DNA from: Urophycis tenuis
Lineage: Eukaryota; Chordata; Actinopteri; Gadiformes; Phycidae
Assembly: GCA_036785325.1 (NCBI GenBank)
Contig: JAXIVH010000005.1
Span: 12,731,361-12,795,360 of the forward strand
Reading direction: 5' to 3'
DNA length: 64,000 nucleotides
Part shown: positions 39,751-52,150 of the stretch, piece after piece
Layout: the number at the start of each line of letters is the position of its first letter
How positions within the stretch are numbered: the stretch's first letter is position 1
Made by a program: the position numbers and the translations under genes
Notes under the pieces: generated by a model
Seen by the model: the letters and a program-made list of their open reading frames with translations, nothing else
Database searches by the model: none
What the model was told of the DNA's origin: nothing

Positions 39751-41525
39751 CATAGACATCTTATAATGTAGACGCAGCATTGGCTGCCATCTTGGAGTAG
39801 GGATGAGGAAGGTAGCGTCTACAGAAGAAAACAAGGATGCCGGGCTGGTGTTCAGCATATTCCTGCTCAAATGAGCGGACCATCGAAAATAGGAATCGGG
39901 GGATTACTTTTCACAAGTAAGATTTAACACTAACGCACTATTGGTTGTATTGTATTACCACAGCGTTGAGAAGGAGTACTGAAATCGTAGCCAGCTAGGC
40001 TAACAAACAAGAGTATGACCATAATAGAATTGCTTGTCAATGAAATGAATGAAATGAAGAAATTACATACTTGAACAACATAAAGTTGAAATAGATGATA
40101 CAGATAAAGATTGTAAAAGCCAACAGGGGTAAAAGTTAGGACAACAGTCCAGATTGTGTAGGGGGGGGGGGGGGGGGCGGGGGTATTAGCGCTAGCTAAC
40201 TAGACAATCAGATGGACAGTGGCTATACATTATAGCTAGTCTAGCTTTCCTATGGTGGCATCATGCCTTCAGTGTGCATATTGTATCTCCCTCTGTCTCT
40301 CTCTCAACACTCCCTCTTACCTCTTCTCTCTGTCATGTCGTTAAACTCCATCTTCTCCCTCTCTCTCTGAACTCTCCCTCTCTTGCCTTTTCTCTCTATA
40401 GTGTAACACTATATAGTACCATTGATACACTTATTAATACTAACCATCATGAAACTTATAGCACGACTAACCCACTCTATATCTCTCTCTCTCTTCCCCC
40501 TTACCTCACTTGTGAGGTAAACCATTACCAGTCATCATCCTCACTGTTACGGCCCTCAGCCCTTGGCTGTGTCCTGTGGTAGTGGGTGTGGCTGTGTCTG
40601 TGTGTTGCAGGTTGCAGGGAGATGGCCGATTGGGAGCACCTGTGTCTGTCGCTGCAGCTGATTTAAGCCGGCTGGCTCAACTCTCTCGCTCTCTCTCTTT
40701 CTCTCTCCTCTAGGAACGACATTGCTGCTGCTGTCTATTTTGTTTTGCACCAGACAACACGCACCACACATTTGACATCCCATCCAAGCACTCTCTTACA
40801 CACACTGACATACACTTCCACACTTCATTGTACATTTAATTGGTGCCTTTGTCAATAAACCGAACCGTTTTGGTTAAACCGTACGTCAGGTATCCGTGTT
40901 TTGTTGCGGCCCTGGAGCCAGTCGTAACAAAGTAACACATCCTCACATCCTTGTGTTTGGGCCCTCATCGCACCTGAAGTCCAATCCTATGACTGCCCTA
41001 CCATCGCCTGTTGCTGTCCCCTTGACCGGATTCCTGGCCTGCGCTACCTAGCGATCCACTACTGCCCTATGACAATTCCTAATACCTATGACAATTCATC
41101 CCTACACTGGACTATTTGAACTTTCTGACACTAAATGGGATATATATATATATATATATAACCTAATCATATTGTTTCTTCAACTTAAACATAGCTGACC
41201 GTTTTTTTCCCCCTTCTCAGGGATTATGTTCCCAGTTTTGATCTCGGACGTCTGGTCACTTATAGCATATAATAATAAACTATGAATAATAAAACACACC
41301 AAAACATGTGTCCTTTATCATAGCTACACGTATGACAAAAAAACGTGTGAAAATCAGTGGTATTCAGTGAGGTAAGATTAATTAAATGCGCTGACAGTTC
41401 ATTTCTCCTGTCAAATGAATTACACTGAGTGGAGCGGATCACCACTCCAAGATGGCGGCCCCGCGTCTCGTCAGCCCTGTGGGCAGTAGCGTTCGATGCT
41501 GCGTCTATGCTATATGATGTCTATG
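39751..41525. mobile_element. hAT-like element with long inverted ends
   Basis: The left end CATAGACATCTTATAATG and the right end on the reverse strand, CATAGACATCATATAGCA, both continue to TAGACGCAGCAT and GCCATCTTGGAG. Flanking 8-bp duplication: GTTTTGGG (39743-39750) / GTTTTGAG (41526-41533), one mismatch. No transposase seen. Contains a nested solo LTR and (TA)n at 41138-41160. Confidence 0.75.
40545..40929 (+). mobile_element. solo LTR, 385 bp
   Basis: Starts TGTTACGGCCC and ends CCAGTCGTAACA. Contains CTGATTTAAGCC and a CAATAAACC polyadenylation signal near 40853. A target duplication is not obvious. Its 3' end resembles that of the 476-bp LTR. Confidence 0.65.
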
Positions 41526-41927
41526 GTTTTGAGGCATATTTGAGTCATATTTAGGCTTCCTGTGCATACCTCCTTCCACCGGACTGTAACTTTTTTAATT
41601 CCCCCTGAACTTCCGGTAGAGGTGGAGGTGTTGCCTCTGCTTACAAGTCGTTTTTTCACTACTGGCAAATTCCACACATTGCTTCTGCTAGCTTTGAACT
41701 GCAGCCGTTTGAATTAATTCTGCCCTTACCCGTTTTATGTGCAGTGGTGTACCGTCCACCCAAATTCAACAAAGACTTTATCCATGACTTTGCTGATTTT
41801 TTATCTGGGATTATGGTTAAATACGATCATATTTGTGATGATTTTAATGTCCATGTTTGTTGTGAGTCACAGCCTCTGACCCGGGACTTTCTGAACCTCC
41901 TCGACTCATTCAGTCTTAACCTCTTAA

Positions 41928-44510
41928 GGCTTAGCGGTCACATGCGTGGACAGCACTTTTTAGCTCTTATGTCCACAATCGTGTTCACTGCTGAACTGGG
42001 GCCGTTATGGGCACGTACGTGGGCACTTACACTGCCATCTGGTGGTGTCAGAAGAGTCTAACATGCTACGGTAAAAATTCAACATGGCGGCCAACTCAAG
42101 GGAAGATTCAAGTGGCAGCTCCATACACAAACATCGACCAGGTAAGAAGTCCTGTCTTATTTTATGGCTTATTCTTATTTAGATATTTATAGAAGTGTTG
42201 GACACTTGTCATGACACGCAAATAAAAAAAAAAGTGTAAAAATGAGAACTTAGCAAGTCGCTAAATATGAAGAACACGTATGTGTACTTATGGACTGATG
42301 CTGCTGATACGCTGGAAGGCTACTCCATTGACGCCAAACCTCACAGAGTATCAGCATCAGGACGAAACTGATCTAGACAAACATGGCTGGACCCCACTAG
42401 ACTATTTTGAACGGTACATAGATAGATGATAATCATAACTGATGACAATGATTTCAGAATGTTCTAATGTTATGTCACTATCTAAGAGTGGGGACCCACT
42501 CAACATGTCAGTCGATGAGGTTTACCACTTTTTTGGGGCCTGTATTTTGATGTCCTGCATCCGATACCCAACCATTAAGATGTATTGGTCCGAAGCCTTG
42601 AAAATCACTGCCATCACTGACAGATTCTTCAAACTGAGGGGAGCAATAAAAGTGGTAATTGATGATGATGTGCCTGAAGACCTAAGGATGTTGGACAAAT
42701 TCTGGAAGGTGAGGCCTTTGCTGTATCGGATTCTGCTTGGCTGCAAGTCTCTGAATCGACCTGATTGCGCATCTATTGATGAGCAGATGATACCTTTCAC
42801 GGGAGCCTGTCCGTGCAGACAATATCTGCCAATGAAGCCAAACCCAGTTGGCATAAAGAACTTTGTTTGTGCTACAGCAGATGGCATTGTGCTTGACTTT
42901 GAGCTCTATCAAGGTACAAATTCACTGATTGAGAAGGTCGAAGAACCCGAGGGCCTGGGTTTGGGAAGCTTAGTCATCGAGCGTCTGTGTCAAACTCTGA
43001 AACGTGGCACAAAAGTGTATTGTGACCGATTCTTCACCACCATCAAAGGTGTGCAACGAATGATGGAGAAGGAGCTGTACATAACTGGTACAATAATGAA
43101 GAACCGACTCGCTGGAGCGAACCACAAGTTACCCAGCGACAAAGCCATGAAAAACGCAGGAAGAGGTACCTCATCAGAAGTGTCCGCTGAAGATGGAAAG
43201 TTGTGTGTAGTGAAGTGGTACGACAACAAACCAGTATTGTTGATGTCTGTTGTTCATGGTACACAGCCTGAAGACACCTGCCAGCGCTGGGACAAGAAGT
43301 TGAAACAATATGTCACCGTCTCACGACCAAGCATTGTCCGTGAGTACAACAACAAGATGGGTGGAGTTGACTTGATGGATAGAATGATCAGTTACTATCG
43401 CATGAGCACCCGTACTAAGAAGTGGACAATGCGGATGGTAATGCACTTCACGGATCTGGCTTTAGCCAACAGCTGGCTATTCTACCGCAAAGACCATGCA
43501 ATATGTGCTGGACCAAAGACAAGACCCATCCAGTTCCTCCAGTTCCATATGGAAGTGGCAAAGATCCTCTTGGCCCAGCATCAGGGTGCAGATGCTGACC
43601 TATCGGAACAATCAGAGGAAGAAGATTCAAATCAAGGGATAAAACATCATGTTACAGAGTTGTCCCATGTCTCGGTCCGCAGGAGGGCTAATGCCCACCT
43701 CCCAGAGATGATTGGCCTGAAGAATGCGATGCACTGCAGACAACCAGGCTGCACTGGAAGAACCCGAGTGCATTGTGTGACCTGTAAAGTGTTCTTGTGC
43801 TTGCAAACCGAACGCAACTGTTACTCAGCCTTTCAAACTCCGTAAGCAGGCCAGGTCCTTCGGTCCTCAATGATCGCACCCTTTCACATATCCTGTTTTT
43901 TTTAACATTAAGAATACAAAATTTCACATGAGCCATACTGTAACTGTGACTGCCAAAAAGGGGCGACATTTTTGTTCTGTTTGTTCACTATGATGTGTTT
44001 TCTTTTTTTTTTTTTTAACTATGACGTTCAAAACACAGTAGTAGCCTGATGGAAACGTGACAGTTAAACAAAAAATGAGTTGAATGTTTTATATTTTGTT
44101 ACAGGCATACAATGCCATCCTGCAATTGTTTTCAGCTCTTCAAATGATCCATGCAGTGCAGTTTTAACTGTCCAAAAGGGGCAAAAATGCAATGTTCCAT
44201 GTTTTTGCAATGTTTTTACTCTCTGATACATGTTAAACATGTTAAAAAATGTGTGTGTTATGTATGTATGTGTTATGCATGCATGCAAAAGCAGTCAGGA
44301 AAAAAATGCTGAGTTTTTCATTCTATTACACAAAGGTGACTTAATTGTGTTTTATGGAAATTCCGAACAAGAATCCACATATGTGGACATCATTTTTCTC
44401 TAAAAGTACATCATATCAAAAGATGATACTTAGTTTTTATTCTAATTAGGTTCCAATAAGCCCAAATAGCAAAGAGAAATCAAAAATGCATGTAAAAAAA
44501 CAGCTTGGGC
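41928..44510 (+). mobile_element. piggyBac-type element inserted in the L2 LINE
   Basis: Left border directly after TTAA (41924-41927), beginning GGCTTAGCGGTCACATGCG. The right border near 44510 (CAGCTTGGGCC, a complement-like terminus) lacks an intact TTAA. Contains a piggyBac transposase ORF and a CCACATATGTGGAC palindrome at about 44375. Confidence 0.7.
42442..43845 (+). CDS. piggyBac transposase (DDE_Tnp_1_7), nearly intact
   Basis: 467-codon ORF for a cut-and-paste transposase that acts at TTAA. Family blocks in order: FFGACILMSCIRYPTIKMYW, SIDEQMIPFTG (first catalytic Asp), VYCDRFFTTIKGVQRM (second Asp), NNKMGGVDLMDRMISYYRM (third Asp), and a C-terminal Cys/His cross-brace finger CRQPGCTGRTRVHCVTCKVFLC. 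The in-frame upstream part (GWTPLDYFERYIDR) is cut off by stops at about 42426-42437, and an AUG at 42083 heads a short N-terminal exon-like piece with a GTAAGA donor. So the catalytic body is open while the N-terminus is broken or spliced. Confidence 0.88.
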   Translation: MTMISECSNVMSLSKSGDPLNMSVDEVYHFFGACILMSCIRYPTIKMYWSEALKITAITDRFFKLRGAIKVVIDDDVPEDLRMLDKFWKVRPLLYRILLGCKSLNRPDCASIDEQMIPFTGACPCRQYLPMKPNPVGIKNFVCATADGIVLDFELYQGTNSLIEKVEEPEGLGLGSLVIERLCQTLKRGTKVYCDRFFTTIKGVQRMMEKELYITGTIMKNRLAGANHKLPSDKAMKNAGRGTSSEVSAEDGKLCVVKWYDNKPVLLMSVVHGTQPEDTCQRWDKKLKQYVTVSRPSIVREYNNKMGGVDLMDRMISYYRMSTRTKKWTMRMVMHFTDLALANSWLFYRKDHAICAGPKTRPIQFLQFHMEVAKILLAQHQGADADLSEQSEEEDSNQGIKHHVTELSHVSVRRRANAHLPEMIGLKNAMHCRQPGCTGRTRVHCVTCKVFLCLQTERNCYSAFQTP

Positions 44511-46812
44511 CTCCGGCCCAACTCACGAAAAGGGTCACACACTAGATCTTTCTCCGACCACTCCCCAATTCTGTTCTCTGTATCAGACCCATGCTCAGGT
44601 GGTACCCCTAGTGCCTCCAAACGGGTCTCGCGCCTGATTAACCCCTCGACTGCTGGGCAATTTTCAGCTGCTTTCATTAAGGCCATCACTGGGCCTTACC
44701 TCTGATTATACTGCTGATCTGCTTCTATCTGTTTTTTCTTCAGCCTTCACTGAAATTCTGGACTCCCTTGCTCCTTTCAAGCCAAAACGCATTGAAGCAC
44801 AGTCAACACCATGGCTCAACGATGCTACGCACAACCTCAGACGGGCCTGTAGGCGGGCTGAGCGCAAGTGGCAGAAGGACCGCCTTCACGTGTCCCTCCA
44901 AATTCTACAAAGTTGCTTGGCGGATTACCATCGAGCCGTTAAAACTGCCAAATCCCGATACATTTCCTCCCTGGTCTCCAGAAACAGTCACAAACCCCAG
45001 GTTCTTTTCAATACACTAAACTCTCTCATAAATCCCCGCAATGAATCTCCTGTTGTGCCCTCACCCGCTCTGTGAAAGCTCTCTAAAATTCTTTATTGAA
45101 AAGATTGCAGCACTCAGGCCTACTGATACCTCTGCCACCCCACTCCCTGCCCCACCCCCCCACCCCCAGCCAGCGGTCCTCGAGCAGTTTGAGCCCATTA
45201 CCCTATCCTCCCTCTCTAATGCAGTTAGACATCTGCAGCCCTCCAACTGCCCCTCTGACTGCCTACCCTCCGGTCTACTCAAGGACGCTGCGGTTTTCGA
45301 CACAGTTGCCCCCATTCTTCTACTGTTGATCAACCTCATCCTCTCCTTTGGTTGCATCCCAGCTGCCTTCAAGCATGCCGTGGTGCAGCCACTATTAAAG
45401 AAGCCAAACCTTGACCCCTCTATTCTCTCACATTTCAGGCCTATTTCCAAGCTACCGTTCCTGTCTAAAGTTCTTGAGCGAGAAGTTTGTGTCCAGCTGC
45501 AATCCTTTTTAACTGACAACAACATCTTTGAAAAATTCCAATCTGGCTTTACAACAGCCCACAGAACTGAGACTGCTCTTCTGAAAGTGCTTAACGACCT
45601 GATCCTAGCCGCTGACTCAGGTAGCCCTGTGATCCTGGTGCTTTTAGACCTTACAGCAGCCTTTGACACAGTGTCAAAGTGTCACAGATGTCTTGGCTAG
45701 AGCATGGGGTAGGCATCAAAGGCACAGCCTTGAAGTTCTTTCAGTCCTACCTGGCCAATAGGAGCTTCTCTGTACAGCTTGGAAATTCCACCTCTTCTGT
45801 TACCCCCCTCACCTGCGGGGTCCCTCAAGGCTCTATACTAGGTCCCATTCTATTTTTGTTGTACGTTTTACCCCTAGGGGAAATCATGATTAAGCACAAC
45901 ATCTCCTTCCACTGCTATGCGGACAATGTCCAGCTGTATCTCCCCCTCAGGGTTGATGGGCAGGCTGAACTCCATCCACTGCTTGACTGTCTGGTTGACA
46001 TCAAAGCATGGATGGGTGCAAACTTCCTCAACGTCAATGAGAGCAAGACAGAGACCATTGTTTTTGGAAAATCCTCTCCGGCCTTTTCCACTGATGCCCT
46101 GGGCCCTCTCACCTCTAACATCAGGCCTTGTGTCAGAAATCTGGGCATGATTTTTGACAGTGCCTTCAAGTTTGAGCAGCAGGTTAGCGCAGTAGTTCGC
46201 AAAAGCTTCTTCCACCTGAGAACCATTGCTAAGACCAAAGCCTACCTGCCCCAGGGTGATCAGGAGAGAGTCATTCATGCCTTCATAACATCACAACTGG
46301 ACTACTGCAACGCCCTATACACCAGCATTGACCGGTCACAGCTCCGCCACCTGCAGTTAGTTCAAAACTCAGCCGCCCGACTCCTCACCTGTACAAAGAA
46401 GCGAGATCACATCACCCCGATCCTCGCACCGCTCCACTGGCTCCCCATCCGTAACCGCATTGATTTCAAATTTCTCCTGACTGTCTACAAATCCCTCCAT
46501 GGTCTGGCCCCCACCTACCTGTCTGATATTCTACACCACCACATCCCATCCAGAGCACTCCGGTCAGCTGACCTAACCTGACCTGACTGTTGTTGGAAGT
46601 GCCCAGGACCAGGCTAAAAACCAGGGGGGACAGAGCCTTTGCTGTAGCAGCCCCCAGGCTCTGGAACCCCCTCCCCCTACACATCCGTGCAGCCCAGTCT
46701 TTAGGTGTTTTTAAATCCCAGTTAAAGACCCACCTTTTTTCACTTGCCTTCGATTAGTGTTTCCTTTTAAAGCACCTGCAAAGTGTCCCCTAGTTACTTA
46801 AAAAAATAAATA

Positions 46813-47682
46813 ACAAATCTCAGTCTTTGTCTTTTTAACCCTTTTAGGTCAAAAAAAAAAAATTTCAATGTGATAAGTTGCAATAATTTCAGGTGAATGT
46901 AGCCTATGATTTGCAAAAGGATAGGCTCTAACCTTTCATCTGATGTTGATTACCTGTAGCAAATAAGAAAAAAACTCAGCGAAACACCCTGACTAGGAGG
47001 CGGCGCCCAGCTTTAAGTAGCCGATCTAATCGGAAAGTTAGCTGAAAACCTCCTCCCGACCAGGTTTGGTTGCGAGCATAAGTTACCATGGTGATATAGC
47101 GCCGCTAAAAGAGAGCGACTTTCGTATGACAGCTAAACCAGGCTTTGAGCACAACATATCTTGCTAACCCACTAATCGAGGTTCGTAGTACATCCCCCAG
47201 GTGCATTTGGATAAGTAAAGTCTATTTTGCTGTATTTCTGTAGTCCTGGTAATCTTTTACTTGCCATGTTGGTGAGATTATTTATTGGACCATTTCTCAG
47301 TGTTTTTGTTCTTTTAATTAATGTTTTTTTTCAGTAGCCTAATAAACTTAATATTTAACATATTACTTGGGAAAATTGCAGTACTAACTTAATTAACATC
47401 AGGAAAATTGTATTTTTAACTTCCGCTTGTTGTTATACCACACTGTTATCGCAACAAAAATAAAAAAAAACACTGCAACTTTCATCGCAATTTTGTGGAA
47501 AAGCTCACGCAACATCAGGCATTTTAGGCCGCAACAATCTAAAAAAAGGCCCACAAAATCCTGGAGAGACTGGTTTATAGACAAACCAAGTCCAACATTA
47601 TCCGGTGTGTTTGGAGGAGCCCAGTGGAGCCCAGTTCTTCCAAGAACTGCAAGCGAGCATTACAGACCGGTCTGCTAATTTG
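46813..47682. other. spacer
   Basis: AT-rich DNA; no exon, RNA gene or classifiable repeat recognised. Confidence 0.5.
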
Positions 47683-47965
47683 GGGCGGCAGTAGCTCAGT
47701 CGGTAGAGCGGGTGGACAGAGCGGGTCATCCACCAACTGTAGGGTCGGCGGTTCGATCCCCACTTCCAAACTGTCTGCATGTCGAAGTGTCCTTGAGCAA
47801 GACACTGAACCCCAACTTGCTCACCAGGTGCTGAACATAGCAGCCCACTGCTCCTAAGTACCATAGGATGGGTCAAATGCAGAGAACAAATGTCATTCCC
47901 ATATCTAAAAAAATACTGGGAATGACCAATAAAGACCGAAAGGTCCTCTCTCTTCTCTTCTCTAA
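47683..47965 (+). mobile_element. tRNA-derived SINE, second copy
   Basis: Same family as 6622-6895: GGGGCGGCAGTAGCTCAG head, GGTTCGATCCCC B-box, CCTTGAGCAAGACACTGAAC body and AATAAAGACCG tail followed by a TCTCT-rich stretch. Confidence 0.85.
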
Positions 47966-48513
47966 TCATGTCCGTCCTCTGCCATTTTCCGTTCTGTATT
48001 AAATTATTGATGCCTTCACTGACGTGCTATATGACATTTTGCAAACATGTAAATTAAAGCAACTAAAACAGACTCCTGTTTCAGTGACAGGCTGAAATGT
48101 GTGATAGAGCCACACCCCAATAAAAATAAAAACAACAAAATAACTCTACCAGCGTGTCTTAATTCACGTCTGCCGGTCCCAAGCCCGGGTAAAGGAGAAG
48201 GGTTAAATCATGCGATTACATTTAGCGACTTCTGCAAGAGTGTCTGGCTGCAGACCCATGGGGAGTGGAGCTCCACTGTAGAACGGAAATACTGGCCCTG
48301 ATTGGACTAAGACAACACTGCAGGCTCTTGGGGGAGCTATGCTAAAGAAGACATCTCTTGAGAGGCTTGTACATATTATACAGATGTAAGTTCATCATGT
48401 TTTGATAATAAAAGAGTTAAAGATTTACCCGAAGTCTGTTGTTTTTTTCATGTCTGTCAATTGAGCTATATTACTAGCTATGTAGACTTACTCGTTTTAT
48501 ATTAGCTGCTAGC
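47966..48513. other. spacer
   Basis: No gene recognised; AT-rich with an AAAATAAA-rich stretch near 48120. Confidence 0.45.
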
Positions 48514-49770
48514 CAGTGTTTCCCACAGGATTTTTGTAGACTATGGTGGGGGGCTCGCAATCCTCTAGGGGGGTCCAGGGGCGTGCCCCCCCCGGGAGAA
48601 AAAATTCAGTAGATTTAATTTAAATGCATCAATCTGGTGAATTTTGAAAACCAATTTATGACATATCAATTACTGACAAATTACAAATTACTACAAATTA
48701 CTGCTGGTACTGATATGAATGTTGATGACACAATGTGTCATACTAAATGGGGTTGAGGAGTTTTCAGAAAGCATTTATAGAAAAATTACTAAAACACAGT
48801 GCTGAGCCTTTGTACTACTAGTGAACTGTCAAGTGCGCAGCTGGGGGGGCGGGGGGTCGCGAGGACGCCTTGCCATGGCGACGGGGGGAAACAGAACGTT
48901 GGGGAGCCAATCCAGCCGCGAGGATTTCCCCTTATATTAAACGCTGCAGCCCACCTGTGTAGGCCTATTATTGAGCTGCAAGTGAAGTCTAATTGACTAG
49001 GTGAAATGAGTCTGGGCCAGAGCTAGTGAGCGGAGCGGAGCGCGAGCGAGCGAGGAGCGGATGGAATGTTGCTGCAGCGTGGAGCGGTTTGTTATTCAGA
49101 CGCCGGAGCGGCCGCTCTGTTCCGCTCCAGTTTCGCTCCGATACCGCTCACACCACGAGTCTGACATGCCTACTCCCTATAACACTCTGTTCCCCCAACC
49201 GTTTTGATCTGTTTTCTAGCCACACTGTATTTTCTTGTATGTGTTTATGTTATATGCTATATATATTTCATATTTGTTTTGTTTCTTACATGTAAGGTGA
49301 CCTTGGGTTCGAGAAAGGCGCCAACAAATAAAATCTATTATTATTATTATTATTATTATGCCCAAATCCAAACATGTGTCTTCTTGTTGCACTTGTCTAT
49401 CTTTTAAAATAAAATTTCTATGGCTGAAATATATTGCCGTTGCTCTTAGTTCTTTAGGATGTACGTTTTCTGTTTAAGGTGGCAATTCGTAGTAGATTAT
49501 TTCTCCCTCATTTAAATTGGAGCGAGCGTGGAGCGATTTCAGTGGAGCGGCATGATTTTTAAGTGGAGCGGGGAGCGAAAATGAGCAGAGCGGCCAGACG
49601 CGATTTAGAGCGAGGAGTGGCCGAGAGAACAGCCGTCTGATAGAGGAGCGGAATATTCGCACCGCTCAGCTCTGCTCAGTAGCTCTGGTCCGGGCGGATA
49701 TTAAAACTATGGCGGCCGAAATTAGACTATGGCAGTGCACCATAGTCTCGTCAATGTGTGGGAAACACTG
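48514..49770 (-). mobile_element. hAT-type MITE (CAGTGTTTCCCACA), copy 2
   Basis: Same termini as copy 1 in reverse orientation, with perfect CTGCTAGC duplications (48506-48513 and 49771-49778). It is longer than copy 1, mainly because of a nested retroposon at 49170-49357. Confidence 0.9.
49170..49357 (+). mobile_element. 5'-truncated L2-type tail nested in the MITE
   Basis: Ends GACCTTGGGTTCGAGAAAGG, CGCCAAC, AATAAAATCT and (ATT)n, a usual L2/CR1 3' end. Flanked by ATGC (49166-49169 and 49358-49361). The uninterrupted MITE sequence is seen in copy 1. Confidence 0.75.
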
Positions 49771-49858
49771 CTGCTAGCTATAGCTGTAATTGGTGACTCA
49801 ACCAGCCAGTTGTAAGAAAACCAGCAACCTACGTTTATGTTTTTGCCTTCCTAACCAT

Positions 49859-51362
49859 CATAAGATAAGATAGTCCTTTATTAATACCCCTGAGGAGAAA
49901 ATCACAGTGACCATCAGTACAGTGGGAAAAGGAGTACTAAGAACAAGAGTATATATACAATAAATAAATGTACCAATTTGAGATAAAATTATAATAAAAA
50001 CAATTAGAATAAGATAAAATAAAACATACTATATACATTGTAACCATGCGTTTGTAGGTGACCTGTGCGTTGATAGATAAATCTGACTAAAGTGTAAATA
50101 TAAATATAAATGTGCCAATGTGCAGGGTTTCTGAGGTAACGGAAAAATAAATAAATAACGAAGTTTAAACAACAGACAGTCCTGAGGTGTGGGGTGTGGT
50201 GTATAGTCCATTATCAGGAGGTGTTGGGGCTTTCGAGATGTTGGGAGCGGGTGGTTGAGGTGTTGTAGAGTCTGATATCTGACGGGATGAAAGAGCCCCC
50301 CAAGCGCTTTGAGGCACGTGGCTGAGTGGGCCTGTGGCTGAACGTGCTCCTGAGTTGCCTCAGCTCGGCATAGAGAGGGTGAGAGGGGTTGTCCAGGATC
50401 GCCTGCAGCTTCCCCCTCATCCTCCTCTCTGTCACAGCCTCCACACAGTCCAGCTTCATCCCCACCACAGAGCTCACCTTCCTCACCAGCTTATTCAGCT
50501 TGCTGGCACCTCCACTCCCGATGCCTCCTCCCCAGCACCCTACAGCGAAGAAGGTGGCACTGGCTACCACAGACTGGTAGAACACCCGTAGCAGCCTAGT
50601 GCACACATTGAAAGACCTGAGCCCCCTCAGGAAGAACAGCTTTCTCTGTCCCTTCCTGTAGAGGGACTCAGTGTTGTCCAACTAGTCCAGTTTATTGTTT
50701 AGATGCACCCCAAGGAACTTATAGGTGTCCACCATTTCCACCTCCTCCCCATTTATGGAAACAGGTGTTGGGGGGCTCTTTCTGCGCCGGAAGTCCACTA
50801 CCAGCTCCTTGGTTTTCCCAGTGTTGAGCTGAAGGTGGTTCCGGTCACACCATCCCACCAAGTTCTTAACTAGTTCCCTGTACTCCTCCTCCCTATTGTC
50901 TGTGATGCATCAATGTTGTGATGCAACAATGGAGGAGTCGTCAGAGAACTTCTGCAGGTGGCATGTTCGGGAGTTGTAGCAGAAATCCGAGGTGTAGAGG
51001 GAGAACAAGAATGGTGAAAGTACAGTTCCCTGGGGTGTGCCGGTACTGCTTGTCACCACGTCTGACAAGCAGTGTCGCAGCTTGACATACTGCGGCCTGT
51101 CCGTGAGGTAGTTTGTAATCCATGCCACCATGTCAGGATCCACCTGCATCACTAGGAGCTTCTCAGCCAGCCAGACTGGCTGGATGGTGTCGAAAGCACT
51201 GGAGAAGTTGAAGAACATGATCCTCACCATGCTCTGCGGCCTCTCCAGGTGTGTGTAAGCTCTGTGAAGCAGGCAGATGTTGGCATCCTCCACGCTGATG
51301 TGGGTCTGGTACACAAACTGGGTCCAGGCAGTCACGCTGAGGTGCTCCAGAACCAATGGGGA
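49859..51362 (-). mobile_element. 5'-truncated LINE, reverse transcriptase C-terminal half
   Basis: Minus-strand blocks: MFFNFSSAFDTIQPVWLAEK, GTPQGTVLSPFLFSLYTSDF, KFSDDSSIV (catalytic box SDDS), LNTGKTKELVVDFRRR, YKFLGVHLNNKLDW and a C-terminal LRGLRSFNVCTRLLRVFYQS, in broken frames. The 3' end is a TATCTTATCTTATG tail at 49859. Related to, but clearly distinct from, the LINE at 24.6-32 kb. Confidence 0.8.
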
Positions 51363-51680
51363 CTAGATTATTTTCTGAATTTGCACGTCCGCCTCCTTCG
51401 CTCGGATTGGCTTTCGCAAAAAAATCGCAGCGTTTTATCGCTCAACATTTGCATAAAATAGGATTTGTTTCATTTTTTTGCAGCCCACACGCTTCGCCTT
51501 GCCGGAGAAGGGTCCAGCTGCGTCCTGCAAGACGTAGGCGTAACTTGTAGTAGGAGGAGGCGTGTCTTGTAGTTTTCTAAATCGCGGAAGTAGGAGGCGT
51601 GTCTTGTAGTTTTCTAAATCGTGGAATGAAGATTGTTTCACTAGGCTAACCTATTAATTTTACCTAGGCATCTGTCTTGT

Positions 51681-51950
51681 GCAGCCGTGGCCGACTGGTT
51701 AAGGCTCCGGACTTGTAACCAGAGGGTCGCCGGTTCAAACCCCGACCAGTACGAATGGCTGAAGTGCCCTTGAGCAAGGCACCTAACCTCTCACTGCTCC
51801 CCGAGCGCCGCTGTTGCAGGCAGCTCACTGCATCGGGTTTAAGTGTGTGCTTCACCTCACTCTGTGCTTCACCATCACTGTGTTTCAGGATTGGGTTAAA
51901 TGCAGAGACCAAATTTCCCTCACGGGATCAAAAGAGTAATTTTTTCTTTA
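51681..51950 (+). mobile_element. tRNA-derived SINE of a second family
   Basis: tRNA-like head GCAGCCGTGGCCGACTGGTT with a B-box GGTTCAAACCCC and an anticodon-loop-like CTTGTAA, then CCTTGAGCAAGGCACCTAAC and an AAATGCAGAGACCAAATTTC tail. The non-tRNA body marks it as a SINE rather than a tRNA gene. Confidence 0.8.
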
Positions 51951-52007
51951 CTTTCCTAAATCGAGGTCCGCGCCGCATATACGTAATATTATTTCACTCG
52001 GCTAGTG

Positions 52008-52145
52008 TTGTTAAATAAGAAGGCTCAGAACAATCTTTACTTACGAAGTCCGAAGGAATTAAATGAGATTTGACCAACAAATGAGTATTTATTACATTTT
52101 ACACAAATAAGGCACCCAATTTATTGTCCCAATGCACCCGATGTG
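52008..52145 (+). repeat. interspersed repeat shared with 56745-56875
   Basis: AAGAAGGCTCAGAACAATCT through ACACAAATAAGGCACC is nearly identical to sequence near 56750. The adjacent GGAGGCGTGTCTTGTAG motif (51560) recurs inverted near 57290. Unknown family with no coding capacity. Confidence 0.7.
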
Positions 52146-52150
52146 AATCC

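Larger units (their letters stand above)
41560..46812 (+). mobile_element. L2 LINE interrupted by piggyBac
   Basis: Endonuclease remnant at 41615-41923 (GGGVA, AVVYRPP, DDFNVHV). After the piggyBac insertion it resumes at about 44512 with SGPTHEKGHTLDL, then FSDHSPILFSV, reverse-transcriptase block RPISKLPFLSKVLEREV (45435-45485), KFQSGFTTAHRTETALLKV, LLDLTAAFDTV, GVPQGSILGPILF, and a C-terminal block ending NSAARLLT/HWLPIRNRIDFK. The catalytic box reads YADN instead of YADD, and a frameshift with a small deletion occurs near 45690. Inactive. Confidence 0.85.

Noticed and set aside
51681..51760. tRNA gene
   Set aside because: It has A- and B-box-like motifs but lacks a full cloverleaf and continues into a SINE body with an A-rich tail. 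The same applies at 6622 and 47683.
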